The position numbers and the translations under genes are program-made. Positions 43,299 through 53,085 of a stretch of DNA of 64,000 bases are shown piece after piece. Numbering within the stretch: the first letter of the stretch is position 1; every line of letters begins with the position of its first letter. The notes beneath the pieces are model-generated. The model worked only from the letters and a program-made list of their open reading frames with translations. It was not told the origin of the DNA and did not search any database. This DNA is from Chitinophaga pinensis DSM 2588 (GTDB taxonomy: Bacteria; Bacteroidota; Bacteroidia; Chitinophagales; Chitinophagaceae), in the NCBI RefSeq assembly GCF_000024005.1, contig NC_013132.1, positions 3,590,001 through 3,654,000 on the forward strand, given 5' to 3'.

Positions 43299-44327
43299 CT
43301 ACGGCACATATACTTTTGATTTCAGTGCCAGTTGCACTTTCTTCGGCAGATTTGACAACAAATGATAACCGGTCGAATCTTCTATAGCTTTCACAGAGGT
43401 AATATATTTTCGCCAGCTGTTATCAATCGTTTTATTATTATTAGGTGTATCAATAGCGACAACAGTAACATCACTGCTGCCAAGACGTTCCAGGTCATTA
43501 TCCCCGGCGGGAATAACCACTACTACTTTCCAGATACGTGCAGGTACCGTAACATTTCCCTGATCGATTGTTTTCACCTTTCCTTTTGATCCGGTACCAC
43601 CAGTACCATAGCTGCCCATAATGATATAACATTCATTGCCGGGTCTTACAAGTGTATTTCTCGTATATTCCTCAAAGCCTGCCCATGCACGTTTATTGTT
43701 CCTGGGTGCCTGTGGAATCATATTACTCATCAGAAACGTAGACTCGTTAGCGCTGGTATTATTACTACGGTCACCGGAGGGACAGTTATGTCCACGGTCA
43801 AAACCAGAGTTGACATAGTCGGTGCCTTCTACATGATAAAAGTTGCCGGGTAACTCAGGATCTGCCCTGAAGTTATCAGTTCTGTTAGTTTTACCCAGAT
43901 CATCGGCATCCAGGTGCCAGCTTACCCAGTTAGGGATACCACGCTGGCTGTTGTAAGACGCCACATAATACGTTCTGTCTATAAGATAATTGTTGACAAG
44001 CATCATGCATGGTTGTGCATCAGATGGGTTGCCTAGTAACAGATGATTGTTATCGCTGGTGTTTTTTACCCGTGTATCGCAATCGTTGGATGATGAAGGT
44101 ACAATCATTCGTGAGGCTGTTGTCGCCTCAGATGATCTTGTCGTACTACCAGATGATTTTGTGATATTGCGGGATGATTTTGTGGTATTGTGAGCGGATT
44201 TCGCCGTACTGGTTTTCTTAGGTTTGTCTGAGCTCTTATTACCAGAAGATTCACGTAGCCTTACACAAGTTACAAATACTACCAGTGCCACCGTAATGGC
44301 GATGGATATTAATTTCTTTTCTTTCAT
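43299..44327 (-). CDS. Secreted DNA/RNA non-specific endonuclease (NUC1 type)
   Basis: 342 residues. The N-terminus is a membrane-type signal ending in VVFVTCVRL (possibly a lipoprotein). Residues 30-75 are a low-complexity Ser/Thr/Lys linker with heptapeptide repeats. The catalytic domain has the signature FDRGHNCPSGDR (D-R-G-H with the general-base histidine) and NESTFLMSNMIPQAPRNNKR. The family degrades DNA and RNA with a divalent metal. It is probably exported for nutrient scavenging or as an effector; no immunity gene is seen next to it. Its promoter lies in the 777-base stretch upstream. Confidence 0.93.
   Translation of the reverse strand: MKEKKLISIAITVALVVFVTCVRLRESSGNKSSDKPKKTSTAKSAHNTTKSSRNITKSSGSTTRSSEATTASRMIVPSSSNDCDTRVKNTSDNNHLLLGNPSDAQPCMMLVNNYLIDRTYYVASYNSQRGIPNWVSWHLDADDLGKTNRTDNFRADPELPGNFYHVEGTDYVNSGFDRGHNCPSGDRSNNTSANESTFLMSNMIPQAPRNNKRAWAGFEEYTRNTLVRPGNECYIIMGSYGTGGTGSKGKVKTIDQGNVTVPARIWKVVVVIPAGDNDLERLGSSDVTVVAIDTPNNNKTIDNSWRKYITSVKAIEDSTGYHLLSNLPKKVQLALKSKVYVP
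44109..44207 (-). repeat. 21-bp tandem repeat encoding heptapeptides in the nuclease linker
   Basis: Residues 41-73 of the nuclease read TAKSAHN, TTKSSRN, ITKSSGS, TTRSSEA, TTASR: four and a half 7-residue units. The DNA repeats at 21 bp, so unit number may vary between strains. They form a flexible, positively charged, O-glycosylation-like linker. Confidence 0.75.
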
Positions 44328-45104
44328 TAATCAGCTTGTATTATAAGTTTAAATGATGGTCATGTGGTGTGAAATACAAAGTGCAGTCCTTCGGAAAGAC
44401 GAGGATATGGCGTCAATATGGTCTGATAGGAATTTTTTTTGCTGGCATATTTTTTATTGTCCACTTCTTTAGTACAAAGACAGTTTAATCGTTTAAGTTA
44501 TATTTTGGGCTGCAATATGCGACAATTTTAGCGAATAAACTATTCAAAAGGGGAGGACCATGTTGTTATGCGGTACTATATGGAGAATTCTGATGTGCGG
44601 TTCCTGGTGTATGCTCAGGAGGAACGTAGTTATTGTATATGAGGACTGTTGGAACTAAGTCCGATAACAACGCAACTGATGGAACAGCAGGGGATATTGC
44701 TTCGATCCTGTTTGGTGGAATTTGTCGCATTGCATCTTTGTGATTTTTTAAGACAGTGTTGGTGGTATTGCTCAGTATTACAATAGATACAGGATTTGTA
44801 TATTGGGTAGTTGGCTGTTGGGATGTAAAGAATAATCCAGGTAATATTTATGGCGATAGGCGATTCTTGTATCTTTCTTACTGCTTATTGAAAAATTTCC
44901 CCTAAATTAGTAATGGCTATTACGCGCTCTGATCACCCTAAAAGCTTAACCCGATAGAGGATAGTGTAGCCTGTTCACCTTGCATATTACCTGTAATAAC
45001 ACGCTGAAGCATTTCGGCATTTCGATTATATGCTGAACAACCACTCCACGGCATTGCCCCCTGGCTAAAGACAGGAGAGGATTATTGTATTAAATATTAT
45101 CACC
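44328..45104. other. Stretch without a clear gene
   Basis: No frame of useful length is open on either strand. A plus-strand piece from 44569 reads MRYYMENSDVRFLVYAQEER, stops, then continues in frame with LLELSPITTQLMEQQGILLR to another stop; it could be a decayed gene, but no domain is recognised. The end of the stretch is the leader of the small peptide gene at 45105. Confidence 0.5.
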
Positions 45105-45239
45105 ATGAAAAAGAAGACAACTCCAAAGAAGCTCCAATTAGTGAAAATCAAAATTGCCAATCTCAGTCAGCCAAAACCTAAAGGTGATGTTTGTCTGACA
45201 TCCCTGGAGCAAACTACCTGCCCCAATTGTCATCTGTAA
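45105..45239 (+). CDS. RiPP-like precursor peptide (lanthipeptide-type leader and Cys-rich core)
   Basis: 44 residues. The leader MKKKTTPKKLQLVKIKIANL shows the Lys-rich KKL-x-L-x-KI-x-IA-x-L pattern found in short Bacteroidota lanthipeptide-like precursors. The tail, after SQPKPKG, reads DVCLTSLEQTTCPNCHL with Cys30, Cys39 and Cys42 and the hydroxyl residues Thr32, Ser33, Thr37 and Thr38, so thioether or disulfide rings are conceivable. No GG motif is present. No LanB, LanC, radical-SAM or protease gene is in the window; the nearest gene is an FtsX-type permease on the other strand. The call rests on pattern only and could be wrong for a peptide this small. Confidence 0.55.
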   Translation: MKKKTTPKKLQLVKIKIANLSQPKPKGDVCLTSLEQTTCPNCHL

Positions 45240-45391
45240 TAATACAGCCTGATAGGTCCTATAAACATTGTTGTTCAAATTAGCAGCAACTGTAAATAGG
45301 CAGGAAACGTTATACAGATCTATGGAGAAATAAAGGAAGTAAATTTTGTATGCTTGTGTCCGAGGTACTGATACCTGGGACACAAAACACT

Positions 45392-45431
45392 AAAACCTCG
45401 TGGATCGTAAGCTCTACGAGGTTTTTTGCTA
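45392..45431. terminator. Bidirectional terminator
   Basis: AAAACCTCGT (45392-45401) pairs with ACGAGGTTTT (45416-45425) around 14 bases, giving a T run on both strands. It serves the peptide gene on the plus strand and the FtsX-type gene on the minus strand. Confidence 0.8.
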
Positions 45432-45494
45432 TAATCCGCTTTGCAATGGCCCTGCCCGCAGATTCTCCCGGTTTTCGGGATTGTCAGATACTTT

Positions 45495-47906
45495 TTATTC
45501 ACTTTTCAGTACCGCTATAGGATTTTCCCTCGCCGCTTTCATCGTCTGTGACCCGATCATAATAATTGCAATCAGCAGTACTGCCAAAAATCCAATAGAC
45601 AACTCGACAATCTGAACAGGTGTATGATATGGAAAGTTACTCAACACAACTTTCTCAAAGAAGAGATATGTGACGGGCAGCGCGATGACTGCGGATATCG
45701 ATAGTAATAAAAGGAAGTTACGGCTCAGTAGGTATATAAGGTTGCCGAAACTGGCGCCCATCACCTTCCGGATGCTGATCTCTTTTAGTCGTGTCTCGGT
45801 GGTGAATACTACCATACCGAACAGCCCCATCGAAGCGATAGAAATAGCAAGAAACGACAGAAATCCAATAATCTTAATCATGATAGAAAATTCACTATAT
45901 GCATCTTCTATCGATTGGTCGTAAAATGTAGCATTGAATGGATGTACACGATCGAATTTCTTCCACACCGCCTCAATTTTAGCCATAGTCGCCGGCATAT
46001 CATCGCTTTTTACGCTGGCGTTAATAACCGCCCTGTCTTCCGGTGTCCAGCAGGTGAATGCTACCGGTCCGATGAGATTTTCAACCTTGCCATAGTGAAA
46101 GTCCTGCATAACTCCTACAATCGTCAATTTGCGACCGTTCAACATTACCTGTTCGCCGATTGCTTTTTCGGGAGCATGGATGCCTATATTGAATCGCCTA
46201 AGCACCTGTTCGTTAACAATTACCTCGCTGACAGCTTCTGCTGTAGTCGGTCTTGAAATAAAATTTCCGCCGGCAATAAGCTTATATCCATGCAGTGGTA
46301 AATAGTTTTCGTCGACATGATTGGTCATGACCAGGGTGGAGTCATTGACATCTTTATATTTCATGTTACCACCCCAGTAATTGCCTATTCCGGTAACGAT
46401 CAGAGACCTGGATAGTGCAGTAATCTCCGGTATCTCACGCAGTTCATTAAGCAATACATTGGGTTTATTACCCTCCGTATAGATGTTCAGAATGTTTGTT
46501 GTACGAAAGCCCAGGTCGAATGCAAGGATATTTTTATACTGTACATAAGCTATCGAGGTGGCCGTTATAAAGATTAACGTGACCGTGTATTGTATCACGA
46601 CCAGGGCCCGCCTGAGTGTCAGGTGCCGGAATACTTTTACAGATGATACATTCCTGAGCGCATTGATAGCATTAACCTTTGAAAAGAAGATGGCAGGCAT
46701 GAAACCGGCAATAACGCCTACAGTGACAGAAAAGACGATAAAGGAAATGATCATAGCCGGAGTCAGGTCAAGTTTCACGGTACCTTGCATTTCCGGAGCC
46801 AGATGGATAAGCTGTGGACGTAATAGTAGGAAAAGCAGGAATGAGAGTAAAAGGGCTATCAGAGAGATCATAACTGCTTCCGCAAGAAACTGCAGCCTTA
46901 CCTGGCTTGCACCGGCGCCGATGGCTTTACGGATACCTATTTCCTTAAAACGGCGCATGGCACGTGCGATCGAAAGATTGGTATAGTTGAAACAGGCAGA
47001 CAGTATCACAACCAATGCAAGTCCACCCAGTAGCCCAAGTACGACTGGTGGCACATGCGGTCCTACGTAACCAGGTCCTCCCTCTGAACGACGCAGATTC
47101 TCTCCAACTACAATATTATATAGCGGAAGCGGCGAAAGCTGGATCCGGGTATCTTTGTCAGCCAGGTTTTCTTCTTTTGCAATGGCATCGAGTTGCAACT
47201 GAATAGCCGCCATGTCGGCATTTTTCGATGGCAGGATATACACGAAGTTAGACCATATATTAGTCCAGTCTCCGAAGTGCGGATCATTTTTATTGAGCTG
47301 ATCGGCGGTCGACAGTGACACTAACGCTTCAAAATGGATATGTGAAAAGAAAGGAACATCCTTCATTACACCAGTCACACGATATTCGAGTGTATCAAAC
47401 CTGATCATGCTGCCCATCGCATCTTTATTGCCAAATAGTTTCCTGGCCGCCGTCTCTGTCAGCACAATCGAATAAGGGTCTCTTAAAGCCGTCGCCGCAT
47501 TGCCTTGCAGCATCGGAAAGGTAAAGATGCGAAAGAACGAAGGTTCCGCCCAGAAGCCCTTGATAGGCAAAATATGGTCGCCAACCTGCGCGTCCTGCGA
47601 GAAATCATTCCGTAAAATAGCCACCTCTTCAATGCCTGTCAGCTTTTCTCTTATCAACTTCCCGGTTTTTATGGATGCAGATGCATATTTGCCACCTTGT
47701 TCTCCCTTGAATGTAGCCACACTGGAGATCCGGTAGATCCGCTCACCGTTCTTATGGAACCTGTCATAAGATCGCAGATCCAGTACAAAAGCAATAAGTA
47801 ATAAGCCGACAGACATACTGATGGCAAGACCAACAATACTGATGCAGGAGAATAGCTTATTGCGCAATAAATTGCGTGTGGATGTTTTGACATAACTTCC
47901 TATCAT
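45495..47906 (-). CDS. FtsX/MacB-type ABC transporter permease
   Basis: 803 residues with the tandem MacB-periplasmic-core plus FtsX layout usual in Bacteroidota. TM1 is near residues 17-39 (LFSCISIVGLAISMSVGLLL). A first periplasmic domain and an FtsX block follow (ARAMRRFKEIGIRKAIGAGA), then a second TM with VVIQYTVTLIFITATSIAYV, a second periplasmic domain and a second FtsX block (TETRLKEISIRKVMGASFGN). No ATPase is encoded beside it, so it must pair with one encoded elsewhere. Such permeases export peptides or drugs or work in mechanotransmission; the RiPP-like peptide on the other side of the terminator is a possible but unproven substrate. Confidence 0.92.
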   Translation of the reverse strand: MIGSYVKTSTRNLLRNKLFSCISIVGLAISMSVGLLLIAFVLDLRSYDRFHKNGERIYRISSVATFKGEQGGKYASASIKTGKLIREKLTGIEEVAILRNDFSQDAQVGDHILPIKGFWAEPSFFRIFTFPMLQGNAATALRDPYSIVLTETAARKLFGNKDAMGSMIRFDTLEYRVTGVMKDVPFFSHIHFEALVSLSTADQLNKNDPHFGDWTNIWSNFVYILPSKNADMAAIQLQLDAIAKEENLADKDTRIQLSPLPLYNIVVGENLRRSEGGPGYVGPHVPPVVLGLLGGLALVVILSACFNYTNLSIARAMRRFKEIGIRKAIGAGASQVRLQFLAEAVMISLIALLLSFLLFLLLRPQLIHLAPEMQGTVKLDLTPAMIISFIVFSVTVGVIAGFMPAIFFSKVNAINALRNVSSVKVFRHLTLRRALVVIQYTVTLIFITATSIAYVQYKNILAFDLGFRTTNILNIYTEGNKPNVLLNELREIPEITALSRSLIVTGIGNYWGGNMKYKDVNDSTLVMTNHVDENYLPLHGYKLIAGGNFISRPTTAEAVSEVIVNEQVLRRFNIGIHAPEKAIGEQVMLNGRKLTIVGVMQDFHYGKVENLIGPVAFTCWTPEDRAVINASVKSDDMPATMAKIEAVWKKFDRVHPFNATFYDQSIEDAYSEFSIMIKIIGFLSFLAISIASMGLFGMVVFTTETRLKEISIRKVMGASFGNLIYLLSRNFLLLLSISAVIALPVTYLFFEKVVLSNFPYHTPVQIVELSIGFLAVLLIAIIMIGSQTMKAARENPIAVLKSE

Positions 47907-48244
47907 GATCAGGTTAATATAAGGTTCTCAACATCGGTACCAGTTATCTAATGTATGTGAGAAATGATACTGCACATACAAAATGTGATGAAACAACGAT
48001 AAACCGGTACAGAATCATACCTTGCCATTATTACAGACCTGTTTGACAACTTATATCGCGGATGATAACATTCCTCCGGATATATTAATCCTTTTGTTAA
48101 CAATTTGATAACCCACTCGTTTCCAGTTCTATTTCCTTTAATTTATATCTTCATTTCAGTTAAACGCAGTTAGCACCCTCGATTTATCAACCGTAAGCCA
48201 AATCTTAATAACCTTATATCATTAACCCAGTTCTCACAATCTAA
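47907..48244. other. Divergent intergenic region
   Basis: This 338-base gap separates the minus-strand permease from the plus-strand protease. TTGTTAACAA at 48094-48103 is a small perfect palindrome; otherwise I see no reading frame and no clear promoter match. Confidence 0.4.
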
Positions 48245-48253
48245 ATGCACATT

Positions 48254-49429
48254 ATGAAAACCCGAAGACTATTTCGTCTCAGCATTGCCCTTGCTGTACT
48301 TGTATCAGCTGCATCCTGTAAAAAGGATGATGCAGAAAAGTCCCAATCCTCCGGCGCTACGCTTACCGACAAAAAATTGTATGAAACCCTCAAAGATGCC
48401 GGTTTCAGTGATGAAAAGATTAAAGACCGTGGCGATTATTATGAAGTATCAGGAGATCTGCTATTCAGAAAAAATGCAACAGATGTAAAAAAGGTAGAAC
48501 AATATTTTGCCATGAAAAAAGCATCAAATGACAAAGACGTTCATACTGAACAATGGCAATACCCCACTCTTATTACTTCTTACAATGTAGAAAATATTAA
48601 AGTCTATGTTGATCCGATACTCAAAAACCTGTATTATGAAGTGGGTATCCAGGAAGCATTAGGTCATTGGGCAAAGGAAACAAACAGTAAGGTTAACTTC
48701 AGCTTTATTGAGCGTGCTAACCTCAGTACTTATGCAGATGTTACCTTTTTCCAGGATAATTCAATTTCAGGTTGGGGAGAAGCTGAATTCCCATCTTCAG
48801 GTTATCCTGGATGGAGAATACGCGTGAATACCAATCTAAGCGCCAACCTGAGTCTCAGTCAGCAGGAATTCCTGTTTACACATGAACTGGGACACGTATT
48901 AGGTCTGGCGCACACCGATGAATACCATCCTGGTTATTTAATACCTGGTACGCCACAAAGCGATCCCAGTTCAATTATGAACTCCGGTCCTTACAACGGT
49001 GGTGTAGTACTTCCATGGAATGGTTTCTCTACTTACGACAAAGCAGCGATCGCTTATCTCTATCCATGGCAGACCTATGACCATTGGATCACCTTCCCGG
49101 AAGGCAAGTATGAACCATTATATGGGTACAGCATTTTTGGTGGCGATCGTTACAGCCAGCCTTATGCAAGCTTTGACATCACCTGGAACAATACATTGGT
49201 AAATACACCAACCGTATCATTACAGCTTTTTGAAAAAGGCTCTCTTAAAGGTACACTGGCTGCTAATGTGCCAAATACCGGCTATTATCGTGTAGAGAAT
49301 ACGCCATTGCTGCCTACAAACATCAGTCCTGGCTATAGCCCGTTGATACAGATTCGGATTGTATCCAATGCGAATCCTTCTATCAGCGATATGACGTCCA
49401 CTTTTTATGTAGGTTTCAACGGTGATTGA
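48254..49429 (+). CDS. M57-type zinc metalloprotease lipoprotein
   Basis: 391 residues from ATG 48254 (ATG 48245 is in frame). The signal LFRLSIALAVLVSAASC with lipobox SAASC is followed by KKDDAEK, typical of Bacteroidota surface lipoproteins. The catalytic zinc site is FTHELGHVLGLAHTDE (HExxHxxGxxH), and SSIMNSGPYNGG gives the Met-turn region of metzincins. IRVNTNLSANLSLSQQEF precedes it. The C-terminal ~110 residues form a separate strand-rich domain. Dual-action HEIGH-type M57 proteases are the closest family by motif. The substrate is unknown. Confidence 0.88.
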   Translation: MKTRRLFRLSIALAVLVSAASCKKDDAEKSQSSGATLTDKKLYETLKDAGFSDEKIKDRGDYYEVSGDLLFRKNATDVKKVEQYFAMKKASNDKDVHTEQWQYPTLITSYNVENIKVYVDPILKNLYYEVGIQEALGHWAKETNSKVNFSFIERANLSTYADVTFFQDNSISGWGEAEFPSSGYPGWRIRVNTNLSANLSLSQQEFLFTHELGHVLGLAHTDEYHPGYLIPGTPQSDPSSIMNSGPYNGGVVLPWNGFSTYDKAAIAYLYPWQTYDHWITFPEGKYEPLYGYSIFGGDRYSQPYASFDITWNNTLVNTPTVSLQLFEKGSLKGTLAANVPNTGYYRVENTPLLPTNISPGYSPLIQIRIVSNANPSISDMTSTFYVGFNGD

Positions 49430-49449
49430 TAAAAGAGATCGCTGTATAT

Positions 49450-49500
49450 CATAAAGAATAATCCCGGATCATGTTATATGATCCGGGATTATTCTTTATG
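49450..49500. terminator. Very strong bidirectional terminator
   Basis: A 23-bp perfect stem (arms 49450-49472 and 49478-49500, core AATCCCGGATCAT) with a 5-base loop separates the convergent protease and GH92 genes. Confidence 0.9.
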
Positions 49501-49516
49501 TGAACGCTGATGATGT

Positions 49517-51811
49517 TTATTGCACAGAAGGTGGCGCCTCTCTACCCCATTTTTCATTCGGCACATTCCCCATCTTCATCCATAGTTTACCTCCTTTCAT
49601 CAGCTCATCGCGGTACAACCACGCGTTCTCCAATGGTTTACCATTAAAGCGGGCTTCCTGCACATATATATTTTCCTTGCTGTTATTTTCGGTGGTGATA
49701 TGGAGGGTTTTACCATTGCCCAGTTGGATACTTGCCTGGTCAAATACCGGACTACCCAGCTGTATCACTGGTCGAAGGTCTGTCAATCCTTTCACATCAA
49801 ACAATCCTAATGCGGCCATCACATACCAGGAGCCAAGCTGGCCCTGGTCTTCATCCTGACCATATCCATAACCATGTATGCTTTCTGTACCATAGAACTC
49901 GTCACAGATGGCACGGGTCCATTTTTGCGTCAGCCAGGGTTTACCGGAATAATTAAATAACCAGCTGACATGCAGGTTAGGCTGATTACCATGATTGTAA
50001 CTGGCCTTGATACCTGCAAACGCATCGATTGTCTTCCCGCCGCCAAAGCTGTTTTGCCGGGCAACCGTAAAGATGTTGTCAAGCCGCGTGTTGAATTCCT
50101 CTTTACCGATGGCCTCGATCAGACCAGCCGGATTTTGTGGTACATAGAAGGTATACTGTACGGCATTCCCTTCCTGGAATCCCCGCCAGGGTTCCAGGGG
50201 ATCAAATTTGTCAATAAACTGGCCATTGACAGTTTTAGGTTGTATCAGTTTGGATGCAGGATTAAAGAGCCGTTGCCATCCCTTCGATTTGCCAATGAAA
50301 TAGTCGTAGTCCGCTGTTTTACCCATGGCCTTCGCCATTTGTGCGGTAGCAAATGCACTAAAACTATATTCAAGTGTATGAGAGGCCGCAAACCGGGACC
50401 CGGTCGAATCAGTCTTATCCTCTTCAAGATAAGGGGAGTAGCCATAGTGATTGAAGGCTGCTACATCCAGTTTTCCGGATCCTACGGGCCTGTCTGTACC
50501 ATCAGTCTCATTCTCCCTGATGGCCTTGTAAGCTAATGTTGTGTCATAATCACGTATACCACATTGATAAGCAGCCGCAATTGCCAGTCCCACAAAGTTG
50601 GTACCGACGCCGGAAGTAAAATAGCCATTGGTAACACCATCTGCAAACCATCCCCGTTTCTGATACACATCGATCTGCGAACGTACATAGTCATTGTAAT
50701 GTTCCGGATAAGCCAGTGCCCAGAGTTGCGTCAGGTTCCAGAAAGCGCCCCAGATAGCATCCGTATTATATAAATTCGCTTGTCCGGCATCATTGATAAT
50801 ACCGCGTCCTAAAAGCGCATGATACAGTCCGGTGTAGAATTTGGTTTTATCCTGTACTGCTTTACCACTGACCTTAAGCTTGCCCAGTTCACCCTCCCAG
50901 ACCTTTGCTGCCAGTTGCTGTGCCTTTTTGAAGTCAATACCGGTGGCCTCTGCCACCAGGTTCTTTTGTGCGTGAAGGGTAGACGTATAGGAAAGACCGA
51001 TTTTCAGTTCTACGACTTCCTGATCAGTAGTGGCAAATTCAAGGAATAAGCCTGCACCCTTGCCCTTACTTTCCCTGCTGTTTTCCTGTATACCATTGGC
51101 ATTGAATGCACCTACAGTGGCGGGCTGCTTGCTGATCTCTCCATAGAAATACATGGATATTTTTCCCTGTGGATCATACTTTTTGATGTAGGCAGGGTAG
51201 GTGGTGACGAATCCTTCGAAATGTCTTTCATCCGTCATGTGTACTGCTGCATCCAGTACTTCACCACTTTCTCCCTGTTTATTGCCAATATCAAGTATAA
51301 TCCTGGAATCAGGTGCTGCCGGAAAGGTATACCTGTGAAAACCCACCCGTTCAGTGGCCGTCAGTTCGGCAGTGATGTGATAGTCATCCAGTTTTACCTT
51401 GTAATATCCCGGTTGGGCTACCTCGCTTTTATGGTCAAAGAGGGATCTATAACCGTTTTTAAGTCCTTTTTCTGCATCTTCCAGGCTGCCGGGTGTCAGT
51501 ATCCTCGGACCGGTCGCAGGCATCACGACAATCCCGCCTACCTGCCATTCATGAAAATGCGCAAATCCTTCTATAGACCGGTGCCGGGTATCATAACCAA
51601 CAGCTTCCCATCCACTGGGATTACCATAATGCCCGTTTGTAGAAGGGGCCAGTTTCGCCATACCATGCGGTAACGCGGCCGGGGTATAAAAGAACCAGCG
51701 GCTATGGGCGGTACCGATACCCGGATCTACATACCGGGACAGGTTTTCCCGCTGACTTACACAGGAGCTAAAGATGGCTATAACGATAATAATGTATATA
51801 TGTCTGTACAT
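49517..51811 (-). CDS. GH92 family alpha-mannosidase
   Basis: 764 residues, the usual GH92 size. After a short lipoprotein-type signal (IYIIIVIAIFSSC), the N-terminal domain begins LSRYVDPGIGTAHSRWFFYT. The catalytic domain has HYNDYVRSQIDVYQKRGWFA, and YGYGQDEDQGQLGSWYVMAA corresponds to the GNDDxGxxSAWYV signature holding the catalytic acidic residues. GH92 enzymes are calcium-dependent exo-alpha-mannosidases acting on N-glycans or mannans. It is not in a SusCD polysaccharide locus, and no other glycosidase is adjacent, so it may act alone. Confidence 0.92.
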   Translation of the reverse strand: MYRHIYIIIVIAIFSSCVSQRENLSRYVDPGIGTAHSRWFFYTPAALPHGMAKLAPSTNGHYGNPSGWEAVGYDTRHRSIEGFAHFHEWQVGGIVVMPATGPRILTPGSLEDAEKGLKNGYRSLFDHKSEVAQPGYYKVKLDDYHITAELTATERVGFHRYTFPAAPDSRIILDIGNKQGESGEVLDAAVHMTDERHFEGFVTTYPAYIKKYDPQGKISMYFYGEISKQPATVGAFNANGIQENSRESKGKGAGLFLEFATTDQEVVELKIGLSYTSTLHAQKNLVAEATGIDFKKAQQLAAKVWEGELGKLKVSGKAVQDKTKFYTGLYHALLGRGIINDAGQANLYNTDAIWGAFWNLTQLWALAYPEHYNDYVRSQIDVYQKRGWFADGVTNGYFTSGVGTNFVGLAIAAAYQCGIRDYDTTLAYKAIRENETDGTDRPVGSGKLDVAAFNHYGYSPYLEEDKTDSTGSRFAASHTLEYSFSAFATAQMAKAMGKTADYDYFIGKSKGWQRLFNPASKLIQPKTVNGQFIDKFDPLEPWRGFQEGNAVQYTFYVPQNPAGLIEAIGKEEFNTRLDNIFTVARQNSFGGGKTIDAFAGIKASYNHGNQPNLHVSWLFNYSGKPWLTQKWTRAICDEFYGTESIHGYGYGQDEDQGQLGSWYVMAALGLFDVKGLTDLRPVIQLGSPVFDQASIQLGNGKTLHITTENNSKENIYVQEARFNGKPLENAWLYRDELMKGGKLWMKMGNVPNEKWGREAPPSVQ

Positions 51812-51886
51812 GGAATATTATTATGTATGTACAAACATATGCTTTTCATATCGGAATGTCAAGTAGCCTTTTTAGACCAGAAACAT

Positions 51887-53005
51887 TTAAAAGCCTACCG
51901 TATTTCTTTTCTGGATGGCTTCTTCGGTTCTCGGCACAAAGGACTCTAATCCATTTTTTACCGCTTCTTCCTGAATTGCTTCAATAAAAGGACGGAAATC
52001 TTTATTGTACGCCTGGAATGCCAGCGCCAGGTCATCCTTGTGTGTATACATAGCATCTGCTAATGCCGCAGCGCCATCTATTGCCAGGGATCCTCCCATA
52101 CCGGCAGCAGGAGAAGCACAATAGGCAGCGTCGCCTACCAGGACTACTTTACCCTTTGTCCAGGAAGGCATTTTTACCTGACACAGTTTGTCAAAATAGA
52201 AAGTCCCGGACTGCCGCACTTCTTCCAGGAGTTCAGCGCTTCTCCAGCGTTCACCTGCAAACTGTGTGGAAATAATCGCTCTTTGTTGTGCTTCATCGCG
52301 ATAATCATAAGGGATATCTATATCCGAACGGAAACAGAAAATGATATCAGTCTTATTGTTATAGGCATTCAACATAATGCCCTTATCCGGTACATTATAA
52401 AACTGTGCACTGTTTTCTTTTATCAGTAGTTTGTTGACAATCGTAATAGAAAAGTATTGTCCGAGAAAATGAATGTAGTCAGATTCAGGTCCAAACCAGA
52501 TTCTTCTCACGGCTGAATGTATACCGTCACAACCAAAGAGCAGGTCAAATGAATCCTGGGAGCCATCCTTAAATACAACATGGATTTCGTCCGCGGTTTC
52601 ATCAATAGTGGTAATGCTGTTGCTGAAAATAAATGCAACATCGTTTTTTATAGAGTTGAAGAGGATATCCAGCAATACATCCCGTTCAATCTCTAAATCA
52701 TCATCGGGAAGGGCTTCACCTGCTTGTCTCAATAACATAGATCCTACTGTTACATCTTCCGCATCCTTGAATTCACATAACTCCAGGTGAAGCCTGTTAG
52801 CTTTTATCTGTTCAAGAATACCCATGCGCTGAGCGATATCTATGGTGTTGCCGCGTATATTAACAGGTGTGCCACCTCTCTTGAGATCAGGTGAGATTTC
52901 TACGACGGTAATGTCATAGCCCATTTTGTTCATCCAGTAAGCGGTTGAAAGTCCGGCGAAACTTGCACCGGAAACAAGTACTTTTTTCTTTCTTAGTATG
53001 TCCAT
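51887..53005 (-). CDS. FAD-dependent monooxygenase (TetX/PHBH-like)
   Basis: 372 residues. The N-terminal FAD fold is KKVLVSGASFAGLSTAYWMN (GxGxxG variant GASFAG), followed by FGCDGIHSAVRRIWFG (the DG motif) and KVVLVGDAAYCASPAAGMGG (the GD motif). These are the three signatures of class A flavin monooxygenases such as TetX and p-hydroxybenzoate hydroxylase. It lacks the C-terminal thioredoxin-like domain of some family members. It lies 80 bases from an AraC-type gene on the same strand and within 2 kb of a probable rifampicin phosphotransferase. The substrate may be a xenobiotic. Confidence 0.9.
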   Translation of the reverse strand: MDILRKKKVLVSGASFAGLSTAYWMNKMGYDITVVEISPDLKRGGTPVNIRGNTIDIAQRMGILEQIKANRLHLELCEFKDAEDVTVGSMLLRQAGEALPDDDLEIERDVLLDILFNSIKNDVAFIFSNSITTIDETADEIHVVFKDGSQDSFDLLFGCDGIHSAVRRIWFGPESDYIHFLGQYFSITIVNKLLIKENSAQFYNVPDKGIMLNAYNNKTDIIFCFRSDIDIPYDYRDEAQQRAIISTQFAGERWRSAELLEEVRQSGTFYFDKLCQVKMPSWTKGKVVLVGDAAYCASPAAGMGGSLAIDGAAALADAMYTHKDDLALAFQAYNKDFRPFIEAIQEEAVKNGLESFVPRTEEAIQKRNTVGF

Positions 53006-53085
53006 TGCTTATACCATTTAATTTACGCTGTAAAGGAACGAACGGCAGCCGGACTGGAAAATGGTAAAACGTAGTAAGTATTGGA

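Noticed and set aside
44569..44770. Two in-frame pieces suggesting a broken gene
   Set aside because: No domain is recognisable and the stop codons make coding unlikely; kept only as a remark in the gene-free stretch.
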